From contig NZ_FOIA01000015.1 in NCBI RefSeq assembly GCF_900111605.1, positions 1 to 64,000 on the forward strand: 64,000 bases of DNA, in the 5' to 3' direction. Source of the stretch: Nitrosomonas marina. Lineage in GTDB: Bacteria; Pseudomonadota; Gammaproteobacteria; Burkholderiales; Nitrosomonadaceae. Shown here one piece after another: positions 1 through 7,674 of this stretch. The notes beneath the pieces were generated by a model. It was not told the DNA's origin. It saw only the letters and a program-made list of their open reading frames with translations, and did no database searches. A program made the position numbers and the translations under genes. Within the stretch, counting starts at the first letter, position 1. Each line of letters starts with the position of its first letter.

Positions 1-157
1 TATAATAAACAAAATGTTATTATACACTAACCAGGAAAAATAACTTCACTTCCAGACTTGCTTCGTTTTGTAATCGCAATTTTTAGATATGCCCTCCATT
101 CGATTTGCATAACTTTTTTTATAAAAAATTTTTCCTGATTATCTATTGAAATAAATA

Positions 158-1258
158 ATGAAAAAAATTCATATCGCGTACACCTGCAATATCAGGAAAC
201 CAGACATGGAAGATGAACGCTACGGAGAATTTGAAAGCCCGGAAACTATTGAAGCAGTCACAAGTGCTTTGGAACGATCTGGTGCTACAGTCGAGTTGAT
301 TGATGTCGATTCCGATATATATTTTCAACTTGAAAAACGCCGCAACAATATTGACCTGGTTTTTAATAACGCTGAAGGTCTTTATGAAAAAGAATTACGC
401 GAAGCCATTGTTCCATTTTTTTGCGAACATTTGCATATCCCTTATACCGGCAGCAGTCCGAAAACATTCATTAACAAAATGGACAAAACTGTAGCAAAAA
501 GAATTGTGGCTTATGATGCCGTGCCAACCGCGCGTTTTCAATTGATGAAGCCAGGCGACCCTCTTGATTTACCGGCCTTTCCTCTGATGGTCAAACCTTA
601 TAGCGAAGGAACGAGCATAGGCATCAGCCAAAAAAGTAGAGTAAATGATATGGCTGAGCTTCAGGAAATGGTTACCAATATCCATACGCTTTACCATCAA
701 TCTGCTTTAGTTGAAGAATTTCTACCCGGAAGTGAATACACAATTGGTCTTATTGGAAATTATATCTTCCCAATTCTGGAAATTGATTTTGCCAAAATTC
801 CTGAACAGCCATGGGTACGCGACCCGTATGTAAAAAACATCGAGAATCCCTATATTTCCCACCTTGACTGGACCGGTCAATTAAAAGAATTTGCGTTGCT
901 GGCTGTTGCTGCACATGAATCTCTGGAAGTTAAAGATTATAACCGCATGGATTTTCGGAAACGGGATGACCAGTTCTATTTTCTGGAAGCGAATGTCATC
1001 CCAGGTATTCATCCAACAGAAGCAGATCTTACAAATATGTGCCGCCATGCCGGTATTAATCATGCAGATATGATTGCATTAATTGTGCACACTGCTGTCC
1101 AGCGGCTCTCAAAAACCTTCCCGGAACGGTTTTCAGGTAAAACCGAGCTGCTCCAGAATCAAATCACAAACGTAATGGCCAATATCGTTCCAGCAGGCAC
1201 GATAACTTATCGGAATCAGATCTACACACTGCTTGACAGAAAACATGGAGCACAATAA
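158..1258 (+). CDS. D-alanine--D-alanine ligase-like ATP-grasp protein
   Basis: This is an ATP-grasp carboxylate-amine ligase of the Ddl family, expected to activate a carboxylate as acyl phosphate and join it to an amine. Ddl-type motifs are visible: DLVFNNAEG near residue 67, PLMVKPYSEGTSIGIS near 147-162 (nucleotide-binding loop), LVEEFLPGSEYTIG near 187, and FYFLEANVIPGIHP near 290 (Mg/ATP site). The last motif departs from the usual E-x-N-x-x-PGMT of housekeeping Ddl, so the substrate is probably not D-Ala. The length, 366 aa, is typical. It overlaps the next GNAT gene and lies just upstream of a DapF-type epimerase, which suggests it ligates an epimerised amino acid. A true Ddl cannot be excluded, but cell-wall ddl is normally in the mur/fts cluster. 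Confidence 0.8.
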   Translation: MKKIHIAYTCNIRKPDMEDERYGEFESPETIEAVTSALERSGATVELIDVDSDIYFQLEKRRNNIDLVFNNAEGLYEKELREAIVPFFCEHLHIPYTGSSPKTFINKMDKTVAKRIVAYDAVPTARFQLMKPGDPLDLPAFPLMVKPYSEGTSIGISQKSRVNDMAELQEMVTNIHTLYHQSALVEEFLPGSEYTIGLIGNYIFPILEIDFAKIPEQPWVRDPYVKNIENPYISHLDWTGQLKEFALLAVAAHESLEVKDYNRMDFRKRDDQFYFLEANVIPGIHPTEADLTNMCRHAGINHADMIALIVHTAVQRLSKTFPERFSGKTELLQNQITNVMANIVPAGTITYRNQIYTLLDRKHGAQ

Positions 1259-1709
1259 CAAAATGATCGTACCTATCTCAGAAAGTCTCTATCCGGATCT
1301 GTTGAGAATAGCCCTACAGGATATAGGAACCATATACCGATCGGAAATTGAACAAGAGTTGAATGATATTTCTTTTGGGAAATGCTTCGGTATCAGCTTA
1401 ATGCACAATGATGAGTCCATTGGTTATGTCATTGTAAAAAAGACAATTGATACCTATCACCTGATGACCATTGCAGTTGACAAGAATCATCGTGGCAAAG
1501 GCTACGGTTCAATGATGCTCGATGGCATCTTCACCGAAATTGAAAAACGAGGTGGCAGAATTCTTAATGTCACTACGGATGCAGATGCAAATGCAAGCCT
1601 GTGTTTCTACCTGAAAAATGGGTTTGTTCTCACCGGAATAGTTCAGGACGAATTCATTTCCGGCGTCGCGCAGGCCCATCTTACCAGACGTATGGGTTAC
1701 AAACCCTGA
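1245..1709 (+). CDS. GNAT family N-acetyltransferase
   Basis: A single-domain GNAT acetyltransferase of about 154 aa. The acetyl-CoA pyrophosphate loop is visible as the HRGKGYGSMML segment, preceded by a beta strand (YHLMTIAVDKN) and followed by the usual C-terminal strand with NASLCFYLKNGFV. The ATG at 1245 is chosen; a later ATG at 1263 and an upstream TTG at 1233 are alternatives. It overlaps the end of the ATP-grasp gene, so the two are probably translated from one mRNA. The acceptor is unknown; in context it may acylate an amino acid or dipeptide made by its neighbours. Confidence 0.8.
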   Translation: MEHNNKMIVPISESLYPDLLRIALQDIGTIYRSEIEQELNDISFGKCFGISLMHNDESIGYVIVKKTIDTYHLMTIAVDKNHRGKGYGSMMLDGIFTEIEKRGGRILNVTTDADANASLCFYLKNGFVLTGIVQDEFISGVAQAHLTRRMGYKP

Positions 1710-1834
1710 AATGTGCGACAACAAAATACTGGCACAACTTTTCCGTTCAACGCATACAGACCTTCAACCTGACCGCAGGCTTACGTACGCGCAATAGACG
1801 TAACCATCTCTTCATAGATTGCAAAGGATAAACG

Positions 1835-2671
1835 ATGAGAATCAAAGCAATAAAAATGGACGGGTGTGGTAATTCATTTCTGGTTGTAGATGAAATGAAA
1901 ACACCACTGGCAGAAATGGATAAAGTGCATCTATCCAAGGCGATGGCTATTCAACATGATACTGACGGAATTTTATATGTAAATTTTCTACAGGGCATGC
2001 CAACAATGCGAATCTTTGATCGTGATGGTACCGAAGAAACCATGTGCGGCAATGGATTACGCTGTGCAACTCGATATTTTCGAGATAATTATATACCCAA
2101 CGACTGTTTCACAATCATGACTGGTGATGGCATTAAACATGTACGAACAAATAATCATACTGTCGAAGTCAATCTTGGAAAAGTTCGAGAGTACCAGCAA
2201 ATTAATGAGCAGCTACATTTTGTATTTACCGGTGTCCCGCATGTTGTTGTTATTGGCTATTGCATTGATATAGATACAGCTCGAAATCTGGGCAGATCTC
2301 TGCGAACGGAAAAATCCTTATGTGAATTTGTAGGTCACCCAGAGGGAGTGAACGTAAATTTTATCTGGCTTGAAGAGGATAGCATTTCAATACGTACCTA
2401 CGAAGTGGGTGTCGAAAATATTACACAAAGCTGTGGTACTGGCAGCGCAGCAAGTGCTTTTGTTGCTTCGCGTGTCTTCGAAACAGCATTTCCAATCAAC
2501 ACGAGGTCTTTAGGTGGAAACCTGGAAATTACATACGATGACGAATACTTATCCATTAGCGGATTGACGCGGTATCAGGGAAGAATAACAGGATTTATTA
2601 ATACCCCTTTTACCAAACCGGTGTCTCCAGCTTACTATTGGCCACGCGAATATGCATGGGACAGTCTATAG
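1835..2671 (+). CDS. Diaminopimelate epimerase-family amino acid epimerase
   Basis: A PLP-independent two-cysteine epimerase or racemase of the DapF fold, 278 aa. Both catalytic cysteine motifs are present: MCGNGLRCATRY near residue 70 and QSCGTGSAASAF near residue 205, as is the N-terminal KMDGCGNSFLVVD signature. The start has a good ribosome-binding site (AAAGGAT). Parts of the sequence differ from housekeeping DapF, for example FIWLEEDSISIRTYEVGVEN where DapF has the conserved R-x-x-E-R-G-x-x-E-T. The G-V-E-N replacing G-x-E-T suggests another amino acid substrate, as in CntK or DcsC relatives. It follows the GNAT by 125 bases. It could still be the only DapF of the genome; lysine-pathway genes are not in the window. 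Confidence 0.85.
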   Translation: MRIKAIKMDGCGNSFLVVDEMKTPLAEMDKVHLSKAMAIQHDTDGILYVNFLQGMPTMRIFDRDGTEETMCGNGLRCATRYFRDNYIPNDCFTIMTGDGIKHVRTNNHTVEVNLGKVREYQQINEQLHFVFTGVPHVVVIGYCIDIDTARNLGRSLRTEKSLCEFVGHPEGVNVNFIWLEEDSISIRTYEVGVENITQSCGTGSAASAFVASRVFETAFPINTRSLGGNLEITYDDEYLSISGLTRYQGRITGFINTPFTKPVSPAYYWPREYAWDSL

Positions 2672-2802
2672 ATTAAGACAGCCTGATGATAGTTTGATGA
2701 AACTGACCAATAAAACAGGTGTTTCAACGCAAGGCCGGTCTGCGTCTGAAGAACCTCAAAATACAGCAGACATCATTAATTTCCATTTATTTGACTCTTG
2801 AT

Positions 2803-3075
2803 ATGGATTTCTCAGTCATAAAATTTTTATTAATTATGATGGCAATGGCACTTGCAGATGTATTCTGGACGCTTTACTTTATCGACGTGGAGGGTAGAAA
2901 GGCTCATAACGCATCCCTTTGGTCAGCAATGATCATACTGGTTACTTCATTCACTGTTACAAACTACGTCGAAAATGAAATTTATATTCTGGCCGCCTTC
3001 ATTGGCGCTTATCTGGGAACATACTTCACGATAAAATGGAAGTTGCGAATAGAGTCAGGTGAAGAGAATTTCTGA
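2803..3075 (+). CDS. Small membrane protein of unknown function
   Basis: A hydrophobic protein of 90 aa if it starts at the ATG at 2803; an upstream GTG at 2719 would add 28 residues that look non-coding in character. Three hydrophobic segments are visible: FLLIMMAMALADVFWTLYFI, a central SAMIILVTSFTVTNYV, and YILAAFIGAYLGTYFTI. The pattern V-x-x-Y-V-E-N-E-x-Y-I followed by G-A-x-x-G-T resembles small integral membrane proteins seen in bacteria and phages. No ribosome-binding site is obvious and no function is assigned. It stands between the epimerase and a sigma factor, 107 bases before the latter. Confidence 0.55.
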   Translation: MDFSVIKFLLIMMAMALADVFWTLYFIDVEGRKAHNASLWSAMIILVTSFTVTNYVENEIYILAAFIGAYLGTYFTIKWKLRIESGEENF

Positions 3076-3182
3076 CTGATTACAGAGCTCGACATCACAC
3101 CAGTCTGTCACTTGATTTAACGTATAAATTCAAAGTTTATAAATAAAATGCCAGATTGGTTTAATTGATAGGTTGATCTTAT

Positions 3183-3764
3183 TTGGCTACAAAAACTGAA
3201 TTTTCTAATTTTCTGAAGAAAACCGAGTTGCGCGCATACAAACAAGCATTGTTTGCTGTACGCAACGAACAGGATGCACTGGATATCGTCCAGGATGCAA
3301 TGATGAAACTGACTAGGAAATATAATGACAAACCTGTTGAAGAATTACCCCTTTTATTTCAGAAAATTTTACAAAATACCATACACGATCATTACCGGCA
3401 CCAGAAAACACAGTTATTTTTGACCACTCATTTTTCCTCATTTACTTCGTACCAAAAACGCAATGAAAATGATTTGCATGATTATGATTATCTGGAAGCA
3501 GTACCCATGCCCGATAATCTGGACTTCGGCAGAAACCCTGATTCTGCGCTGGAACAAACACAAATAATAAATATTATTGAAAAAGCATTGGAAACCCTGC
3601 CCTCACGTCAACGGGAAGCATTTTTACTACGTTATTGGGAGGGTATGGACGTCAATGAAACTTCCATAGTCATGGGTTGTTCAGAGGGAAGCGTAAAAAC
3701 ACATTGTTTTCGCGCAGTAACAGCACTTGCCAGTATTTTGCAAGAAAGAGGTATCAGATTATGA
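3183..3764 (+). CDS. RNA polymerase sigma factor, ECF-like sigma-70
   Basis: A 193 aa sigma factor with region 2 (ALDIVQDAMMKL near residue 35, followed by an IHDHYRHQK segment) and region 4, a helix-turn-helix (LPSRQREAFLLRYWEGM near residue 140, then CSEGSVKTHCFRAV). It would direct RNA polymerase to a small regulon. The only plausible start is TTG at 3183, with a weak ribosome-binding site. Its stop overlaps the start of the DUF3619 gene by four bases (ATGA), so the two are translationally coupled. The arrangement sigma factor plus DUF3619 recurs in betaproteobacteria. The membrane-anchored partner is a candidate anti-sigma factor. Confidence 0.85.
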   Translation: MATKTEFSNFLKKTELRAYKQALFAVRNEQDALDIVQDAMMKLTRKYNDKPVEELPLLFQKILQNTIHDHYRHQKTQLFLTTHFSSFTSYQKRNENDLHDYDYLEAVPMPDNLDFGRNPDSALEQTQIINIIEKALETLPSRQREAFLLRYWEGMDVNETSIVMGCSEGSVKTHCFRAVTALASILQERGIRL

Positions 3765-4108
3765 ATGATGAAGAACTGACAGGAAAAAAAATTGCGAAAC
3801 TATTAAACCATAGCCTTAATGAAATTGATCAAGATACAACCGAGAAATTGAAGGCTGCCAGAAAAACTGCCCTGGAAAAACTCGGATCATCGGAAAGTAT
3901 CATTCATTCCGGGAAAAATATTCTGGAACGCCGTGGATTTTACTGGCTTAAAAATATCACACTAACGTTTTTATCTATGATTATTCTGTTTCTGATTTGG
4001 AATGGCTACACTTCGAAAATAAATCATGAAAATGCTAACTCAGCTATCACTAATGGCTATATACAAACTGATGACCCGATCGAAGACATATTTCCGGATG
4101 ATGAATAA
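3761..4108 (+). CDS. DUF3619 family single-pass membrane protein, candidate anti-sigma factor
   Basis: A 115 aa protein with a charged cytoplasmic N-terminus (LNEIDQDTTEKLKAARKTAL, typical of DUF3619), one transmembrane helix (LTFLSMIILFLIWNGY, about residues 67-85) and a short acidic C-terminal tail (DPIEDIFPDDE). The start is fixed by the ATGA overlap with the sigma factor stop. Family knowledge stops at its association with this sigma factor type. By topology and coupling it may hold the sigma factor at the membrane, but no ZAS zinc motif is seen. Nothing points to a catalytic role. Confidence 0.75.
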   Translation: MNDEELTGKKIAKLLNHSLNEIDQDTTEKLKAARKTALEKLGSSESIIHSGKNILERRGFYWLKNITLTFLSMIILFLIWNGYTSKINHENANSAITNGYIQTDDPIEDIFPDDE

Positions 4109-4174
4109 GCAGTACTTTTCACTTTACATATAATCGTTCAGTTATACATATTTTATAAAAACATTATTGCTGAT

Positions 4175-4999
4175 TTAAAATTTTTTGTGACTGATAACAG
4201 TTATCACTTCTTCTGGGTCTAAATGCAGCAATTGACCAATTTGTTCATAATCCTTGGGCAAGGCGGCGTCATCCCATCCATTGGCGGCATGCCTTGCCAG
4301 ATTGACAGCCAGTAGTACATTTTTTACACGCTGCTGATCGTGGCAATTATCATCCATCAGGGTTCTTAGCAATCCAGGTAGTTTCCATCGTGTAATCAGT
4401 GCGAACTGGAGTGCATGCAGTGAGAAACCCAGTAACTTTTCTTGTATTTGCCTGCTGCGAACGGCTTTATTTTTCGTTTGTAAGTGCTTGATTTTCAGCA
4501 TTGCTTTTGGCGCATAGCACCACATCAATATTTCCGCAATATCATACATTAATGCAGCTATCCGTATTTCTTCATAATGCAGATCCTGCAAACGAACGGC
4601 CCAATCATATGCATAAGCTGATGCCATTCTGTTACGTTGTGTTACTTTCAGCAAACAAACCAGTGCTTCCCTATGGTCAGTTCCCAGTAAATCCTCAACG
4701 TATGGTTTAGCAGAAGCAATTTTCAAAGTATTTTCCAATCCAAGCATCAACAGTGTCTGCTCTACCTCCATAATTTCATGAATTTGTGAGCGTCCTCTGT
4801 GAAGCTGAAAATATCGCATAAGTTTCACTACCATCAATGGATCATTTTTAATAATCTGAGCGATATTTCGAGCACTGAGACGATCAACATTCTCAATTAC
4901 AGCAGACAATTTTCGCGCGGTCTGTTTTAGAACAGGTATCTCAGCCTGTGCCAAGTATGTAACGCACTGATCCAGTTTGGAATTGTTTTCTTCTACCAT
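4175..4999 (-). CDS. HDOD domain protein
   Basis: A 274 aa protein whose main part is an HDOD domain, a non-catalytic HD relative used in signalling. Visible signs are IPVLKQTARKLSAV near residue 25, LSARNIAQIIKNDPLMVVKLMRYF, MEVEQTLLMLGLEN, and the helix IRIAALMYDIAEILMWCYAP, where hydrolytic HD residues are absent (YDIAE). The ATG at 4999 is preferred to an upstream TTG at 5017; neither has a clear ribosome-binding site. It lies 79 bases downstream of rsfS and may be the last gene of the folD-aceEF-nadD-rsfS unit. No receiver or GGDEF partner is fused to it and the signal is unknown. Confidence 0.8.
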   Translation of the reverse strand: MVEENNSKLDQCVTYLAQAEIPVLKQTARKLSAVIENVDRLSARNIAQIIKNDPLMVVKLMRYFQLHRGRSQIHEIMEVEQTLLMLGLENTLKIASAKPYVEDLLGTDHREALVCLLKVTQRNRMASAYAYDWAVRLQDLHYEEIRIAALMYDIAEILMWCYAPKAMLKIKHLQTKNKAVRSRQIQEKLLGFSLHALQFALITRWKLPGLLRTLMDDNCHDQQRVKNVLLAVNLARHAANGWDDAALPKDYEQIGQLLHLDPEEVITVISHKKF

Positions 5000-5096
5000 G
5001 ATCGATGTACAGCACAAATTAACATACTGATTTATATCATGATATATTGCAATTTCTCATTAGGAACAAAGGGCAAAAAAGCTGCTTCTCTTTTAA

Positions 5097-5417
5097 TCAA
5101 TTCATCCACAACGCCTCCAGATTATAATATTTACGCGTTTCCGGCAGCATAATATGAACAATGACATCACCCATATCCACCAACACCCATTCGCCGGATT
5201 GCTCACCTTCCAGTGACAGTATGCTTCCACCGGCACCCTTGATTTTCTCCCGAATATTATCAGCAAGTGCCTTTGTCTGACGTGAAGAACTTGCGCTTGC
5301 GATGATAATATAATCAAACATTGATGTTAATTTGGCGACGCTTAATACTTTAATGTCAGACGCCTTGATCTCTTCAAGCGCATCTACAGAAATTTTAACC
5401 AGATTATCTGAATTCAT
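5097..5417 (-). CDS. rsfS: Ribosomal silencing factor RsfS
   Basis: A 106 aa protein of the RsfS/Iojap family, which binds uL14 on the large subunit and blocks subunit joining when nutrients are short. Family features are VSVAKLTSMFDYIIIASASSS-like strands near residues 25-45, the TKALADNI helix, GEQSGEWVLVDMGDVIVHIM and the C-terminal YYNLEALW. The start overlaps the end of nadD by 14 bases. This nadD-rsfS pairing is conserved across bacteria and supports both calls. Confidence 0.95.
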   Translation of the reverse strand: MNSDNLVKISVDALEEIKASDIKVLSVAKLTSMFDYIIIASASSSRQTKALADNIREKIKGAGGSILSLEGEQSGEWVLVDMGDVIVHIMLPETRKYYNLEALWMN

Positions 5418-6117
5418 TTTTTCCTGAGTACAGGTTATGTGTTTTAATGTAATCTAAAGTGATATCGGGCAACAGATAACGAATACTTTTACCAGTCTTA
5501 ACAAGACTACGTATTTGAGTTGCAGAAATATCCAGTAATGTTGTATCCGCAGTATAAATCATACCACTGAAGTGCCTGACCAGGTCTCGTGGATCGGTTG
5601 TCCATCGTGATGCACATTCAGACAATATCTTTTGTGGTAACTGAGTAGAGTCTGACACACGAATACAACCGGGCCGTTCAACGATAATCAGATGACATAA
5701 TTGAAACAGTTCACGCCAATGATGCCAGCAATGAATTTTCACAAAAGCATCTGCCCCGATAACGAAACAGAGCACGGCTTTACCGTCATATTCCTGGTGA
5801 TATTCTTGCAGGGTTGACACTGTGGTACTCACGCCTGAACGTTTTGTTTCACGGTCATCCATGGAAAAACGGGTATTATTCTGAATGGAGAGCGATACCA
5901 TTCGGACACGATGATGTTTGGATGCACCCGGTGAATCGCGTAAACGAGGTTCGCCGGCAGGTACAAAAAAAAACTGATCGAAGCAGATGGTATCTATCAG
6001 TTCTTCAGCTACGCGAAGATGTCCGTAATGTAAGGGATCAAATGTTCCGCCATAAATACCAATAAGTACTGGTCTTTCTGTTGATCGTCCGCTGGAGCAT
6101 GATAAATCAGCGTACAT
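5404..6117 (-). CDS. nadD: Nicotinate-nucleotide adenylyltransferase NadD
   Basis: Transfers AMP from ATP to nicotinate mononucleotide to give deamido-NAD in NAD synthesis. The nucleotidyltransferase signature GIYGGTFDPLHYGHLRVAEE lies at about residues 20-39, with FVPAGEPRLRDSP after it and the C-terminal ISATQIRSLVKTG motif near residue 200 (equivalent of ISSTxxR). The ATG at 6117 lies 12 bases after the aceF stop, with a poor ribosome-binding site. The roughly 18 residues before the first strand are longer than usual, so the true start may be a little downstream. The length, 237 aa, is otherwise normal. Confidence 0.93.
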   Translation of the reverse strand: MYADLSCSSGRSTERPVLIGIYGGTFDPLHYGHLRVAEELIDTICFDQFFFVPAGEPRLRDSPGASKHHRVRMVSLSIQNNTRFSMDDRETKRSGVSTTVSTLQEYHQEYDGKAVLCFVIGADAFVKIHCWHHWRELFQLCHLIIVERPGCIRVSDSTQLPQKILSECASRWTTDPRDLVRHFSGMIYTADTTLLDISATQIRSLVKTGKSIRYLLPDITLDYIKTHNLYSGKNEFR

Positions 6118-6129
6118 ACAACAAACAGG

Positions 6130-7566
6130 TTACAGTAATGCCAAACGCATATCTGTTAATACTTCTACCAGATGTGAGGTAAACCGTGCAGCAGCAGCAC
6201 CGTCAATTACGCGATGATCGTAAGATAACGAAAGTGGCAGTACCAAACGTGGTACAAACTGACCATCTCTGAAGACCGGTTTGTGGCTGGCTTTGGAGAC
6301 ACCCAGAATGGCAACTTCGGGCGCATTGATAATGGGAGTAAATGCTGTGCCGCCTATTCCGCCGAGACTGGAAATAGTAAAGCTGGCTCCCTGCATCTGT
6401 GTTGGTTTAAGCCTGCCATCTCGTGCCAGAGATGCCAATTCGCCCAGTTCCCGGGCTATGGCCACTACACCTTTTTGATCGACATCCCGTATTACGGGTA
6501 CTACGAGACCATTGATCGTATCTACAGCAAAACCAATATGATAATAATGTTTAACAATCAAACTGGTCTCGCCATTGACGGATTTATCCAGTGATGCGTT
6601 AAATTCAGGAAATTTTTTTAACGATGCAATTAATGCTTTCATTAAAAATGATAACAACGTTAACTTGACTGAGTCTTTTTTATTTGTTGCGTTGGATTCT
6701 TTGCGCAATGCCTCAAGATCAGTAATATCCGCTTCATCAAATTGCGTAACATGCGGAATCATCACCCAGTTTCGGTGCAAATTGGCACCAGCTATTTGCT
6801 TGATTCGTGAAAGTGATCTAACTTCTACAGGGCCATGCTTGGCAAAGTCAACTTGAGGCCAAGGCATTAAATCCAGCGGCGCACCCGTTGTGGCGCTCCT
6901 GCTGTCCATTTGTATTTGTGATAGCTTGGCTTTTACATATGCCTGAACGTCTTCTTTCAGAATTCGCTGTTTTCGACCGCTGCCAGTAATCATATCCAGA
7001 TTAACGCCTAATTCACGTGCAAACCGCCGTACGGATGGACCAGCGTGTGCTTTTGAAGGCAAGGATTCTGTTAAAAGCGGATCCGGCGACGCAGGTTGTT
7101 CCTTCTTCAGTTTCGTCTGTGGTTGTTCCTTCGTCGACTCTTCCTGTGTTAGAGGTTCAGCTGATTCTGATTCTGATTCTGATTCTGTTTTTGTTTCTGT
7201 TTTTGTTTCTGTTATTTCCTGTTGCTCAGTCTCAGGCTGAGAAGCGGATTGTGTGTCTGCTGCTTCAGTTTTATCGGGTTCCTTTTTAACTGAATCCGTC
7301 TTTTTCTCTGAATTTTCAGCTAATTCCTTCACTTCCATCACGGCAATAGGTGTACCTTCGGAAACCTTGTCACCTGTCTTGACCTTAAGCTCTTTGATAA
7401 TACCCGAGTAAGGCGCTGGGATATCAATAGTTGCCTTGTCCGACTCCAGCGCTAGCAAAGAATCTTCAGCACTTACCTCGGAGCCAACCTGAACAAAAAC
7501 CTCAATGACAGGAACATCCGAAAAATCCCCGATATCCGGAATATGCACTGTTTTAAGTTCACTCAT
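6130..7566 (-). CDS. aceF: Pyruvate dehydrogenase E2, dihydrolipoamide acetyltransferase
   Basis: E2 core of the pyruvate dehydrogenase complex; it moves the acetyl group from lipoamide to CoA. Three parts are visible. There is a single lipoyl domain with the lipoylated lysine in ESDKATIDIP (about residue 44), a peripheral subunit-binding domain (GPSVRRFARELGV, about 175-210), and the catalytic domain ending in SYDHRVIDGAAAARF (about 445-460), which carries the active-site His and Asp. The linker at about residues 80-165 is charged and repetitive (TETKTETKTESESESES). The 478 aa length fits a one-lipoyl E2. A good ribosome-binding site (AAGGAAAG) precedes the ATG. It lies 108 bases downstream of aceE. 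Confidence 0.96.
   Translation of the reverse strand: MSELKTVHIPDIGDFSDVPVIEVFVQVGSEVSAEDSLLALESDKATIDIPAPYSGIIKELKVKTGDKVSEGTPIAVMEVKELAENSEKKTDSVKKEPDKTEAADTQSASQPETEQQEITETKTETKTESESESESAEPLTQEESTKEQPQTKLKKEQPASPDPLLTESLPSKAHAGPSVRRFARELGVNLDMITGSGRKQRILKEDVQAYVKAKLSQIQMDSRSATTGAPLDLMPWPQVDFAKHGPVEVRSLSRIKQIAGANLHRNWVMIPHVTQFDEADITDLEALRKESNATNKKDSVKLTLLSFLMKALIASLKKFPEFNASLDKSVNGETSLIVKHYYHIGFAVDTINGLVVPVIRDVDQKGVVAIARELGELASLARDGRLKPTQMQGASFTISSLGGIGGTAFTPIINAPEVAILGVSKASHKPVFRDGQFVPRLVLPLSLSYDHRVIDGAAAARFTSHLVEVLTDMRLALL
7161..7213. repeat. Short tandem repeat within aceF linker
   Basis: About four copies of a GATTCT hexamer run into copies of a TTTTTGTTTCTG 12-mer on the plus strand. 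They encode the S-E and T-E-T-K repeats of the E2 linker. The unit is a multiple of three, so slippage would change linker length without a frameshift. Confidence 0.8.
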
Positions 7567-7674
7567 ATGCTTTCCTTGAATTTTTTATTGAAAAAGCAAT
7601 ACTGAGGTACTGACAGCACATGAAAATTACACCTTTCGGATATCATTATTACGCCACTTGCAGTATGTATAATA

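Noticed and set aside
7161..7213. A CRISPR-like or regulatory repeat
   Set aside because: The repeats are short, contiguous and in frame inside the aceF linker; no spacers.
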